From NCBI RefSeq assembly GCF_963576615.1, contig NC_088712.1:30223870-30287869 (forward strand): a stretch of 64,000 nt of DNA, in the 5' to 3' direction. Positions 35,922 to 48,400 of this stretch are shown piece after piece. The DNA comes from Watersipora subatra. Its lineage: Eukaryota; Bryozoa; Gymnolaemata; Cheilostomatida; Watersiporidae. The position numbers and the translations under genes are program-made. Under the pieces are notes generated by a model. The model saw only the letters and a program-made list of their open reading frames with translations. It ran no database searches and was not told the origin of the DNA. The stretch's first letter is position 1, and every line of letters begins with the position of its first letter.

Positions 35922-37024
35922 ATACATCTAACCATTTCTCTAATCACCTCTCTAACCACCTCTCTAACTATGGCTCTAACCATCTCTCTAACCATCACTC
36001 TAACCACCTCTCTAACTATGGCTCTAACCACCTCTCTAACCATCACTCTAACGGCCTCTCTATCCACCTCTCTATCCACCTATCTAAACACCTATCTAAC
36101 CACCACGCTCACCACCTCTCTAACCATCTCTCTAACCACCTCTCTAACCACCTCTCTAACCATCACTCTAACCACCTTTCTAACCACCTTTCTAACTATG
36201 GCTCTAACCATCACTCTCACCACCTCTCTAACTATGGCTCTAACCATCTCTCTAACCATCACTCTCACCACCTCTCTAACTATGGCTCTAACCATCTCTC
36301 TAACCATCACTCTAACGGCCTCTCTATCCACCTCTCTATCCACCTCTCCAACCACCTCTCTAACCACCTCTCTCACCACCTCTCTAACCACCTCTCTATC
36401 CACCTCTCTCACCACCTCTCTATCCACCTCTCTAACCACCTCTCTATCCACCTCTCTAACCACCTCTCTAACCCTCTCTCTAACCACCTCTCTAACCACC
36501 TCTCTAACCACCTCTCTAACCACCTCTCTAACCACCTCTCTAACCACCTCTCTATCCACCTCTCTATCCACCTCTCTAACCACCTCTCTAACCACCTCTC
36601 TATCCACCTCTCTAACCACCTCTCTATCCACCTCTCTAACCACCTCTCTAACCACCTCTCTAACCATCTCTCTAACCACCTCTCTAACCACCTCTCTAAC
36701 CACCTCTCTAACCACCTCTCTATCCACCTCTCTATCCACCTCTCTAACCACCTCTCTAACCACCTCTCTATCCACCTCTCTAACCACCTCTCTATCCACC
36801 TCTCTAACCACCTCTCTATCCACCTCTCTAACCACCTCTCTAACCCTCTCTCTAACCACCTCTCTAACCACCTCTCTAACCACCTCTCTAACCACCTCTC
36901 TAACCACCTCTCTAACCACCCCTCTAACCACCTCTCTAACCACCTCTCTAATCACCTCTCTAACCATCGCTCTAACCACCTCTCTAACCCTCTCTCTAAC
37001 TATTTCTTTACCTATTTTTCTAAC
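35922..37024. repeat. 12-bp minisatellite, ~92 copies, with higher-order blocks
   Basis: Unit CTCTCTAACCAC with variants CTATCCAC, CTAACTATGG and CTAACCCTCT. Blocks of about 370 bp (for example around 36400-36500 and 36770-36870) have the same variant order. The 12-bp period gives three long low-complexity open frames. Confidence 0.96.
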
Positions 37025-37892
37025 TGTTACACTCCACTGATATTTGTTCACCAAATGTTGTTAGAGCAAATCTTGAACTGCTCATGTCTAAAAAAAAGTT
37101 ATTTCATCGGCAGAACACAAGCTAACGGAAAAAAACAGGTTTTTAGTAACACTCAAGGCTTTGATTGATTCTGTAACTGCTCCTACAACAACCAATTATT
37201 GCAAAATGTGTTCCATATTTTTAATTGCTATGCGTTGTCTCTGTGAGCTTATATTATTATTCATATTTATAGCACTTAGAGCCATCACCTAATCTTTTTA
37301 ACATGACATGTAGGTTAATCACTCATCGCAGTATTTTTGTACATCAGAATCGTTTGCTCTTGCATCCTGCTTGTTTATAAAGTAATCAAAGATCAATGAA
37401 GAAGAATTGCTGCGAGTACACAGCCAATATTGGTACACTAGAGTTGTCTGTACATATCTCCTTAGGATGTTTTGAACTCAGCTTTAGAATGCTTTGATTT
37501 ATTTCATTAAATCAAATCATTTAGTGAAAAATCGTTGAATAAATGATTTTTCTTTCTTTTAAACATCATACTTTACCAGATTTCATCATTTATGTTTTAT
37601 TTGCTTGCAGTGAGTTGTCATTTTGTGACAAGAACTCCAAGATTGTAGTCTTATTGTAATTCTTCACTACTCTTCCATTATTGCCATAACTTTATAGTCT
37701 TATTACGTTGTTAAGTTCCCGCTTTCATAATGTAAACCACACAATGTTAAGTCTATAATATGCCAAATCAATGACAAACCAACCTACAAAACATCTCTAT
37801 CTCAATTCAAGGCTAAGATATTACTAGCTGAATGAAAACTGTAAACTGTAATAGCTTTAATATGTTTTTTGATGCCATTTGGTCACAGTGAT

Positions 37893-38030
37893 TGTGACTG
37901 GCAGCATGAGATTAACTATCAGTTATAGTGGCTGGCAGCGTTAGATTAACTGTCAGTTATGGTGCCTGGCAGCGTGAGATTATTTATCAACTATGGTGGC
38001 TGGCAGCATGAGATTAACTGCAGTTAGACC
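37893..38030. repeat. 34-bp repeat, 4 copies
   Basis: Unit about GTGGCTGGCAGCGTGAGATT + AACTATCAGTTATG, four diverged copies. Confidence 0.8.
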
Positions 38031-38850
38031 TGTTTAGAGGCCTATACTGTTTCACATTGCCTAAATGATACAGCAGAATAATAACTGTTTGCCCAAAAAC
38101 CATGAAATCATCTGACTATGTACTATATTTCAAAGCACGTGACTTGTGTCCCTGATAACAATTCAGCTGGTCTCATGATAAACATCTCTGTATATTTAGT
38201 TTACTTGACATTCAAAATTTCTAGTAATGAACAATAGTTTACACTTCAGTTTGCTTTATTTTTACCCAGCCAGACAATACAGCCGGTAATCATGTCACAC
38301 TACTTATCATTTGAAAATATTATGAAGGATAATCCTAGTTTACGCTGATTGCATTCAGTATACAGGACTCTTTTCACAAAGAGTTATCTCAATTACATCA
38401 GCTTATTGCAGTTTTGTGGTTGCGGAAGAATCGTTCTTTGAACAAGTTGCTTTTTCATTGTTTATATCGTTAAAGAGAGTCATCCTCTCTTTACTTGTGC
38501 TTCACAGTTTACAGTTCAATTTGGAGTTATTGTCACAATGCTAATTGCTTTAACATGTTTGTTTATATGCATCTAACAAACACTGAAATCATTATCATTC
38601 CTCATATATGTGCTGTACAGCAATCTATTATTTTTAGTCATATTTAAAAAGCTTGCCTTCGAAATTTTAAAACTGCATTTATTGTATCACACTTTGTTCC
38701 CAATTACAATCAAGTTTTATTTTTCCATTAGAGCTCTGAAGCTAAATTTTAAACAGAATGGAAAGTGCAACATTGAAGACTTCTTTCTTGCCTACTACCT
38801 GTAGGCAACTGTAGGCAAGAATGAAGAGTGTACACCACTGAAAATTATTT

Positions 38851-38947
38851 CATAGAACTAACATCACAAAAGCTCATAGAACTATCAGCACAAAATTTCA
38901 TAGAAATACCAGCACAAAATCTCATAAAACTACCGGCACAAAATTTG
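38851..38947. repeat. ~21-24-bp repeat, ~5 copies
   Basis: CATAGAACTAYCAGCACAAA with variants (ATACC, CTACC), five consecutive units. Confidence 0.75.
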
Positions 38948-39023
38948 AAAAATAATTTCTGTCCTATGTTTATGTTTCTGTCCATGTTGACTCTGTACTT
39001 GTATGACTCTGTGCTCTGTATGG

Positions 39024-39240
39024 AATATGTGTATATGCCATATGTATACAAGCTTCTATCACATTTCTATGTGTATATGCCATATGTATACATGTCTGTA
39101 TCATTTCTACCAATGTGTATGGGTGTCTGCACCCTATGCATACAAAGCTACATCATTGATATAAATTTTTATATAATATAAATAGGCGTGTATATCACAT
39201 GTACACATATCTGTACCATATGGTATACATATCTAGACTA
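39024..39240. repeat. Degenerate ~45-bp repeat (GTGTATATGCCATATGTATA)
   Basis: Four or five diverged units with TGTATATGCCATATGTATAC followed by a T/C-rich stretch. It ends about 100 bp 3' of the globin stop. Confidence 0.55.
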
Positions 39241-39333
39241 TATGTATATCTTTCTACGCTATATATGCCTGCTTAAAGTATGTCATAAATTATTGGGAGT
39301 TGTGTCCCCATCATGGCTGAATGCTGACAGAGG

Positions 39334-39465
39334 CTAATGAGAAACTGAATTTAACATGTAAAAGGAGACAATTTCAAAGAGAATGGTGAAGGCTTGCTTG
39401 ATCTCATCACTCCAATCATCTGCCATCGCTTCTTTTATGGCTATGAGGAAGTAGCTGAGCAGCAC
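39334..39465 (-). CDS. Globin exon 3 (helices G-H, stop)
   Basis: 43 codons plus TAG. Acceptor CTATTGCTTCAG precedes base 39465 and the exon opens in phase 0, as the exon 2 donor requires. The W-S-D-E-I-K-Q-A-F segment followed by a hydrophobic helix is a typical globin H helix. The frame is too short to stand out alone and was recognised by its fit to exons 1-2. An AATAAT about 50 nt past the stop is a weak candidate polyA signal. Confidence 0.9.
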   Translation of the reverse strand: MLLSYFLIAIKEAMADDWSDEIKQAFTILFEIVSFYMLNSVSH

Positions 39466-42400
39466 CTGAAGCAATAGAATAAAATAAACAGCTACAGATT
39501 AAACAACTCTAAAGAAAACTGCGACATTAGTTTGCATAAGTGACCAAATATGAGATGATACATTGGCTGAGAAATGGCTTACACTGCCACGCATGTACAT
39601 ACGTACGCACGCACACACGCACACACACACACACGCACACACGCACACACGCACACACGCACACACGCACACACGCACACATGCCATTCATGCTCACGCA
39701 TCAATAAAAGTATATCAAAGCCATATTGTGATACCTTTCTTTTTATTCATTATTTTTTGCAGCATTATATGTAAAACTATTTTTTATAAAAATGATTATG
39801 GGCTGCCCAATAAAAATATATATTATATATAATATATAAAATAAGACATTATATAATATGATATATGATATAGTATATGTAATATATAATACAAGATATA
39901 CATATTCTTTTATAAAAATATATATTATATATAATATAATAATATTATATATAATATATTATATACTAATATTTATATATACATGTATATAGATATATAT
40001 GCGGGTTAACAGTGTTGTAGAAACATGGTGTTGCTCACATCACCTGTCACACTTGTCAATGTACATGTTCTGTGATGAGTCACACTGAGATATGTAAACT
40101 GGCTCAAGTACAATTAGTTAATGCACTGGTTTTGTCTCCCTGTTGGCAGCATCTGACTTTACTGCCAGATCATAAACAATTAACGGCTATAGCATTCTTG
40201 CCATATGCATTATGGCAAACAATTAATCTGCTACATTGTTGCCTAGTTGTGTAAGGAGCTCGAAAACTGTCAAGTTCTTATAGATAAAACCAGTGCAACT
40301 TTAGATAAAACCAGTGCAACTTTAGATAAAACCAGTGCAACTCTAGATAAAACCAGTGCAACTCTAGATAAAACTAGTGCAACTCTAGATAAAACCAGTG
40401 CAACTTTAGATAAAACCAGTGCAACTCTAGATAAAACAAGTGCAACTCTAGATAAAACCAGTGCAATTCTAGATAAAACCAGTGCAACTCTAGATAAAAC
40501 TAGTGCAACTCTAGATAAAACTAGTGCAACTCTAGATAAAACTAGTGCAACTCTAGATAAAACCAGTGCAACTCTAGATAAAACAAGTGCAACTTTAGAT
40601 AAAACTAGTGCAACTCTAGATAAAACTAGTGCAACTCTAGATAAAACCAGTGCAACTTTAGATAAAACCAGTGCAACTCTAGATAAAACAAGTGCAACTC
40701 TAGATAAAACCAGTGCAATTCTAGATAAAACCAGTGCAACTCTAGATAAAACTAGTGCAACTCTAGATAAAACTAGTGCAACTCTAGATAAAACTAGTGC
40801 AACTCTAGATAAAACTAGTGCAACTCTAGATAAAACCAGTGCAACTTTAGATAAAACCAGTGCAACTCTAGATAAAACAAGTGCAACTCTAGATAAAACT
40901 AGTGCAACTCTAGATAAAATAATCTTTATGACGCGGTTAGTTCGCAAGTTTACGTCATCCCCAAAATGAAAATGACAGAAACTCGCAAGTCAATCGATCG
41001 AGTTTTGTTCCTTGCCAATTTTTAAAAAATTTTTCATTCTTGCGAAAGATGAAGAATGCACTCGTGAATGATACACAAGAAAATGCTGCACAAGATATTC
41101 CATTCTAAACATTTTCCACATTTCAGTCGTTCTTTTTTCGAAAACGTGCTGATAAGTGACAGAGATAGGAGTGCGCCGCTATGACTTTTGGCGTAGAATT
41201 CCTTATCTTTTAGAAAACCGTCCGCAATAATCCACAACAATCGAATGCCAATTGAAACACTTATCGCCCTCTAACTCAATGTGTACACAACTCCAAATTC
41301 TCATTATCAGCACAATCGAAATGTAGTGTATCACATTCCTGCCATATGCATTTTGGCAAACAATCAAACAGCTACGTCGTTGATTAGGTGCAACATGATA
41401 TCGAAGACTGCTGAGTTTTATTAGAGAAACCCGTGCGACCAGACAAAATCATGGTGTGAACTTTGGCAGTTGTGCTTTAACCCTTTCTCTAGTACACATC
41501 ATCCAGTATCTGTTCGTAATTTTTTATACCCAGAAGCTAATTAGCTCCTATGAGAAGTGGTTAGCGTCTCTAATCATATTATTCCTTTGCTAACTAACGT
41601 TTGATATATCATAATGCGATATTTGATGGATGGACTGCGTCACAGTAATCAGACAGCGGACAGCCGACAACAGAGAAGAGAGAGCAGAAATCAAAGCATA
41701 AGTCATAAGATTCTTATTTAAGCCAAAAATTACCACCGACACAGACAGGCAGACAGACAGCCCAAGAGACAAAAATAATTTGTGTTGCTGCAAAAGGCTG
41801 CTGCGTGTAAAAATTGAATGAAGAACACCTAAAATACATAAGATAAAAATCTTTACTTTCTAAAGAAGATAAAAGAAAACTGCTTGTAGCAAAATCAGCG
41901 CTGTCAATGATGATATAATCAGCCCGATCAACCCCAATAGAGTGTCTCGCAAGCAAAGCTTAATATGATCAAGTGAAGCGTAAGACTCAGGTTATGGTAG
42001 TTCACTTGTTCAATCTATGGGATGAGTATTTGTTGGTGGAGTCATAATCTATCTATATACTTATAAAGCTCTAATCGCGCAATCTTGCTTAAAATCGTCG
42101 CGCCAAAGAAATACTATAAGCAATAAATAGAGGTGATTGAGACAGATTGCATTTAGTATGATTTGAACATGTCTCAGAACTGGAACTCTACTGTCTATAC
42201 CACTATGTCCAAATTCTCACGATGTAAGTTACAGTGGAACATACTGCGAGAGTTCTGTGTGTTGCTTGCGGCTTACTAACGTAAAAAAGAGGCCCATCTT
42301 AAGCAATGCCAAGTTCAATTGGTAATCTTAGACTTTTCTTTTACCATATAAATTCACAATCTACATGTATGTGAGTAGAGACTCTAGAATGCACTTTGCA

Positions 42401-45400
42401 AGCATTAAGGGGAGTTGTCTTCTATGAGCAGAAGGCAACTGTGTTCATGGATTGTTGTCATCAAAGCAGTCTAGAAGTTAGCTTTGAAAATGAATGAGAT
42501 TACAAGCAAAGCCAGCTTACAGCTAATTATATATATAGACGGCGTCAGTATCAGTAAATTATTAATCAAGTCGATATTTCCTGTTGTCATACGTTTACAC
42601 AAGCTACCGTTTAGCTGTTTACAGATTCGTCTAAACTTAGAGATACCCCTAAACATAGAAATACGCCTAAACTTAGAGATACTCTAGCCCTTCACAATAC
42701 TAATTATTTGTAATTGGGTGTTATTCGTATGACATAAATCGTGCATTTTGTGTTTTTTAAACAAGCATGATTCGTTTCGCAAGCAGTCAACAAATTTATT
42801 TGCAATTCTCCAAAGACTTTTCTCATCTTCGGTAAAACAGATTATAATCAAAACCCTTCAGTAGCAAAATCAGTAGTTGCTACAAAATCGCTACAGAAAT
42901 TAGTTTAACTATTACCCTTGACCTATTACCCTTGACCTATTACCCTTGACCTATTACCCTTGATCCATTACTTAGTGCACCGTGAGAGATCGTTTGGTCT
43001 AATAACTACCTGCACAATAATAACACACCATGTCAAGGTGGTCAAGTGACGCAGACAGTAATGCGCCTGATTGTTAAGCCAATTGTGGAGTTCAAATCCC
43101 GAGCCGGTGATTCATTTATTCCAACTATTACACCCGTGGCTTCGAATGTACACAGCTCCTATTATAGTAAAGATTTGTGACAGTGGTCAAGTTAAGCACT
43201 CTTGTTGCATATGAAAGGTAAGTTGAGGCACCTCTGCTAATAACTATTTTAAGCAATATGTCTGAAGGTAGATGTCAGAATTGTGACTAAACATATTTAT
43301 AAGACTAAATAGTATGTTCTGGGAAACCCGTTTAAAGAGTTACTCACATCAAATTAAAAAAAATCTTATCAGAAAGTATAGAAATTTTTTCTGTCGTTCG
43401 AGATTTTATATGTTGTTTGAGGTTAACTGACTGCCAGGATGTTTCAAGATCAAAATTAACAAAACTTAATTGCAGATCAACTGTTCAGGAGAAAAATACT
43501 TGTTCAAAATGACATTAATAGTTGCACTTCCTGTTTGTCCTTTTCATCATGACATCAGCTAGGCCTAATGCATTCAGGTTTTAGTGTTACACGTTTCTAT
43601 TGACATATATTTTATATTGTATTTGCTCATTATTGTCGAAATAAAACTTTGAATTTAGCCTCAGAGACATCGCTACAGATGTTTCAAATGATTTAACAAT
43701 GTAGGTTGGTTAGAAATTGTCCAACCATTTTTCTCAAAATGCTGTGTAAACATATGAATATCTGATGCTAATGAAACCATCTATTTATTCCTTATAAACA
43801 TATGCTGTTGAAGATAAACGGCTGAAACTGGTGCTTCCGCACTTTGACATAACCAGAATCTTTATAAAATTGTTCCATTTTATTGGAACAATAAAATATT
43901 AAAACAATAAAATGGAACAACAAAATTAGGTAAAACAACTTGCCCTACAGAGCAAGTTGTTTTTTACCTAATTGAAAGGAATAATTCTTTCAAAACATTC
44001 TGATATTGCCAGTAATGTCATGCTTTCCACCCTATAATAAAAAAAACAGGACACAACTCCATAAATTTGGTGATTTGTTTGGGCTTAACCTGTCAGCCTC
44101 AACATCTGTGTTTGATTTCACAGCAAGATGTGAGTCTGGTTACTATAATGATGAGTGTAAGCTGTTTCTATAGCGCGGATAGTAGAAACATTTGCGAAGT
44201 CATTCACAAAATGAAAACGGCAAAAAACTTCAAGTCAAGTGAGTTTTGTCGCTTACAAATTTTTGTTTAATGTTTCATGATTGCAAAAGGTGGAAACAGC
44301 ACTCGTGTATAATACACAAGAAAATGCCGCGCTAGCTATTCCATTTTAAAAGTTTTCTACAATTGTGTCAAAAAATGCAGCTGCAGGAGTGCGGCGCTAT
44401 GACCTCTGGCGTAGAATTCCTTTCTTCAAAAATAAGGCGCCTGAGTTAATCCACAACGGGCGAATGTAATACTGAAAACCGTTAAAACACTTATCACATG
44501 GTAACTCAACGTGAGGACAATTCCAGATTTGCATCATCTGGGCATTGAAGCGATAGAGAAGATGTGCGCATGAAGCTCAAATAACTTGTTGTGGAGTGCT
44601 GAACACTGCACTAAGTGGGTGAGTAAACATTGAGCGTTGACACGCCCTCATTCATTAGACTGCTTAATGACCGCTTTGGCAGATGAAATGAGAGCATAAC
44701 TTGGCTACCGACAACGTCCTACTTGGAATGCATGCCAAGCAGCAGGTCTGAAAGGCTATTGCAATTGTTTGGAGTTTTCTTGGCTGAAGTGAGAGAATAC
44801 CGGCACGCCTACATCGTCTAGCAGAAGGGAGTTGTTCAGCTTTGCTTATGAGAGTTTAGCACTTATCTTAGATTAGCCTAGAGAGCTCTTGAGTCAACCT
44901 TAGGGGTGCACTTGATGAGCTCACCTTTCATGACACATTTTGTTTTCTAAGCAGAAGCCCCTAAGCAGGTTATCACTGCTAGAATAAACTACAGTCATAG
45001 TTACCCATATCGAATTAATGCTTCACTGAGAATTAGTGTATATATTTGCTGTAGTTACAAATGAGTTGACAAATAAATTGACCAATGAGAGTTAAGGCAG
45101 GTTCACACTATATCGTCGTACCTCGGCGTTGATGCCACAATACTTCGCTGATCGTCGATGATTACCATGTTCACACTATCACAAACCCATCTGTGTTTGC
45201 ATCAGGAAATACTCCATGGCGTAATGCTCTCATTTATCTTTTAAAATTTTCGCGAAAAAACCTCTTTGTTTTGGCCTGATGGAATCAGAAACAAGTCTCG
45301 CAGCGACTATCACAAACGAATATGAATAAATTACCCTATGGCGACCACGAATTACCATCGCTGAAATGGTCCACATTTGAAAGGCGGTCGTCGATACTTG

Positions 45401-48400
45401 GTGAAATATTGGGAAAGTTTGACAGCTGCTAATTTTCCTGACGTGTCCGCGATGCTTTGTCGATGCCATCAATTCACGGTTCACATAATCGATGATGAAC
45501 GACGAAAAGGAAACGCTGACCAACGGCGATATAGTGTGAACCAGTCTTTAATGCCAGTTGCGTGAAGCTAATGACGTTCTCAGTAGACTTTCCAGTTCAC
45601 TTTTACCGTTGGTTTATTTATTACCATTAATGAAGGATAGTCAGGGTATTTATTACCATTAATGAAGGATAGTCAGGGTTGAATGAACCTAAAATTGGCT
45701 CATCACGTATTTTTAACGGCAATAAAGTTTGTGCATTTTATTTTTGCTCAAAGAAAAATGTGTTACAGATAAAAACAGCTGAGTGCGAAAATACATTTAG
45801 TCCATGACATAAAGTGAATTACAGAAAAAAATTATTATTGACAAATTTAGTTACCACACAAATGATCTTTTAAAAACAGTTTTCCAATATCTACTAGTGG
45901 CCGCCATGTTTATGTCACATGTGAGAATATATGTGAACATATATATGTCAATAGTTGTATGTGCCAAGTCTTGTTGTCAATGTCCCCCAAAGGTTGTCAA
46001 GGTATTGTTTGCATTATTGATATTATTATTGATTATTGATATTATTATTGATTATTGATAAAATAAAGGTTTGGATACTTTCCTAGTTTATTGAAATTTA
46101 TACAGTGCAATAATAATATATAATAATATTTAAATAAATATAATAATACATATTTGTCATTCAATGCCAAATTGATTCTTTTATTTTGATGCAAAGCGGT
46201 TTAAAAATAGAGCCATAACCTCGACACCAAAATGATGAGGCCAAAAAACACTAAATTATTCTTGGGAAGGGGGCATAATTGCTTTGAGATTACTGTAGCC
46301 AAAAGCTTATGATATCTGTGTTCTACTTCTCTCAGAGAAAATTAAACTAGGATGCTTATAATAGCATACTCCAGGGCCAAAGCTGCCTGGAGATAAAGCT
46401 GTATCCATCTATGATTAAAATGCTATTAATTTAAACATGAAAGCAACACTTGAGAGGTCATTGAACACTTGAGAGGTCGTTGCACACTTCAGTTAATGGA
46501 GATTTCATGCTCTGAGCTTAATTAGAAAGAGCAGAATATTAGCAAGACACTTGAGAGGGTAAGCTGCTGCTGCCGCTGCTGGCAGCAACCACCTCTCATG
46601 TTTCCACTGATTGTTTATAAAAGAATTGGTGACAGAATTAAGAATGAACATTTACTTTAACACAATAATTAAAGTATTACAAAAAATTATATTCAAATAA
46701 ACTTTGGACCAAACTGAGATTAAGGAGTGAGTGGGCTAAAGGCAACCTGGGCAAATACAAAGTTCTCTAACAGTCGTGTGCATCTAAGCTTCATCTTTTT
46801 GCGTATCATTTCCAAGATCCAATTCCATTTTCCGCAAGCATGAAATATTCAGTAAATATTTGCAAATAACAAAACTTGTTTGATTTGCAGATTTTTGCCA
46901 TTTTGATCTTTCGGATGATGCAAACTTATGGACCAATCATGTCATTGAAACATTGTGAGTAGGAATCTGGAGTCTTTAAATTTAAACGTAGTATCATTTA
47001 GTTAGCTGTTTGGATTCATCTAGGAGCTACACCTTGAAACGCCTTGTCTGTATGATTACTATGGAAACTGCATGACTCATACATAGAATTATTCTATCAG
47101 TTATACCAACTTGGGTGGTACGATTCTCTTTGAACTTAATCACACTCTTGTACTAAGAAGACTACTCCAATGACGTTGCCGCACAGTATAGCATAGAAAA
47201 CATGCGCAATCTAGTATAGAGCCTCAGTTGATAATCGATACTGTTCCAAAGATCTTTACCAGAGATATCCGTGCATATGATAGAACAGAAAAACATTTAT
47301 AATAGAGATCTATTTTTGTGTGCTAGGGCCTACGACAGAGAGTGATACGTTTCCTTGCTTAGAAAAGAGTTTATGTTTGTTGATCACAAAATGCTGTCAG
47401 GTGTACATTCAAGTGGCTTCAAAGCAACTAACGAAAGCGATTTTAATTTAAAAAATGTAGTTGAAAAAACCTTGTTGATATCGTTTTACTTTTTATTTCA
47501 CATTAAGGTTCACTCACTTGAATGTACTGAGGGTCAAACTTATATTCCTTGTAATGCCGGCAGCCAAGCTTGTGAATATACAGAGAGTAGTCTTTATGGC
47601 TGCTGATGGCCTCAACAACTTTCCCGACAGCGCCCTTCACTCTGCTGCCGTGCCTGTGCAGCACCTCATTATAGTGATCATCCTTCACATTGATTTCAGC
47701 AAAGATACCGAAGGCATCTTTAGACTCGGGGCTCTCGCTGAACATTCTGCAGAAAAAGCACAGACTTCTAGCATCAGTCATCAAGAGGAAAAGAGTTTAG
47801 GCAGAAATACTCATGCTATAGTTTGGAGAGCAGTAAGCTGAATTGAGTTTAGAAAACTGCATGATAATTAGCTAAGTAGTAGAGTTCAATGATCTCTAAA
47901 TATAAAATTAGATTACAATTCTTGTAAAGGTAGGAGGAGGAAAAGAGAAATCATTCACGTAAAACAAATTTATTTATTACTTTTTAACACATGTTAACCA
48001 ACGCGGAACTCATGCAAATTAACTTTTACTGCATATAAACCAACGTTGAATACACGTAGAGTTACAGTAAAAATGAGCGATATACTAATTTGAATTGTCA
48101 GCTGTTGAATGCTCACAGCGGGTTACCTCTAGTTCTGTAACTCTGTGAAGTTTAAAGTAAGTCTGGCATGAATAGACTTCAGCAATTGGAATCTATTCAC
48201 TTTTAAAACTGCAACAAGCAATATTAAAGAAAAATATTGCTTGTAGCAGTTCCAGGAATGTTTTTAGTACAAACAGCTACAACACAGCCTCTATACATCT
48301 TCAGACAATTAGAGACTGCCAGATGTACTGGTTATCTCTGTTCCGTTTAATGGCATAGACATAGACATAGACATAGGCATACTGACAACATCTGGACAGG

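Larger units (their letters stand above)
37025..39333. other. Region between the minisatellites and the globin 3' end
   Basis: Holds the 37893, 38851 and 39024 repeats and the globin 3'UTR end. No other gene seen. Confidence 0.5.
39466..47517 (-). other. Globin intron 2 (~8.05 kb, repeat-filled)
   Basis: Bounded by GTGAGT and a TTGCTTCAG acceptor. It contains a CA microsatellite, an AT-rich block, a 21-bp minisatellite, two copies of a dispersed repeat, two SINE-like units, small direct repeats, paired hairpins and a TTAA MITE. No further exon was seen in it on either strand. Confidence 0.85.

Noticed and set aside
35852..37168. 438-, 356- and 320-codon frames over the 12-bp array
   Set aside because: Overlapping open frames on both strands of a low-complexity 12-bp repeat; no unique domain. 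The first starts at TTG.
40247..40969. 240-codon frame with a DKTSATL repeat
   Set aside because: Tempting because most variants are synonymous, but there is no ATG, the opposite strand is equally open, and it lies inside a globin intron. The variable sites are few, so synonymy is weak evidence.
47355..47841. Plus-strand frames of 83 and 107 codons
   Set aside because: Partly or wholly antisense shadows of globin exon 2; no domain of their own.
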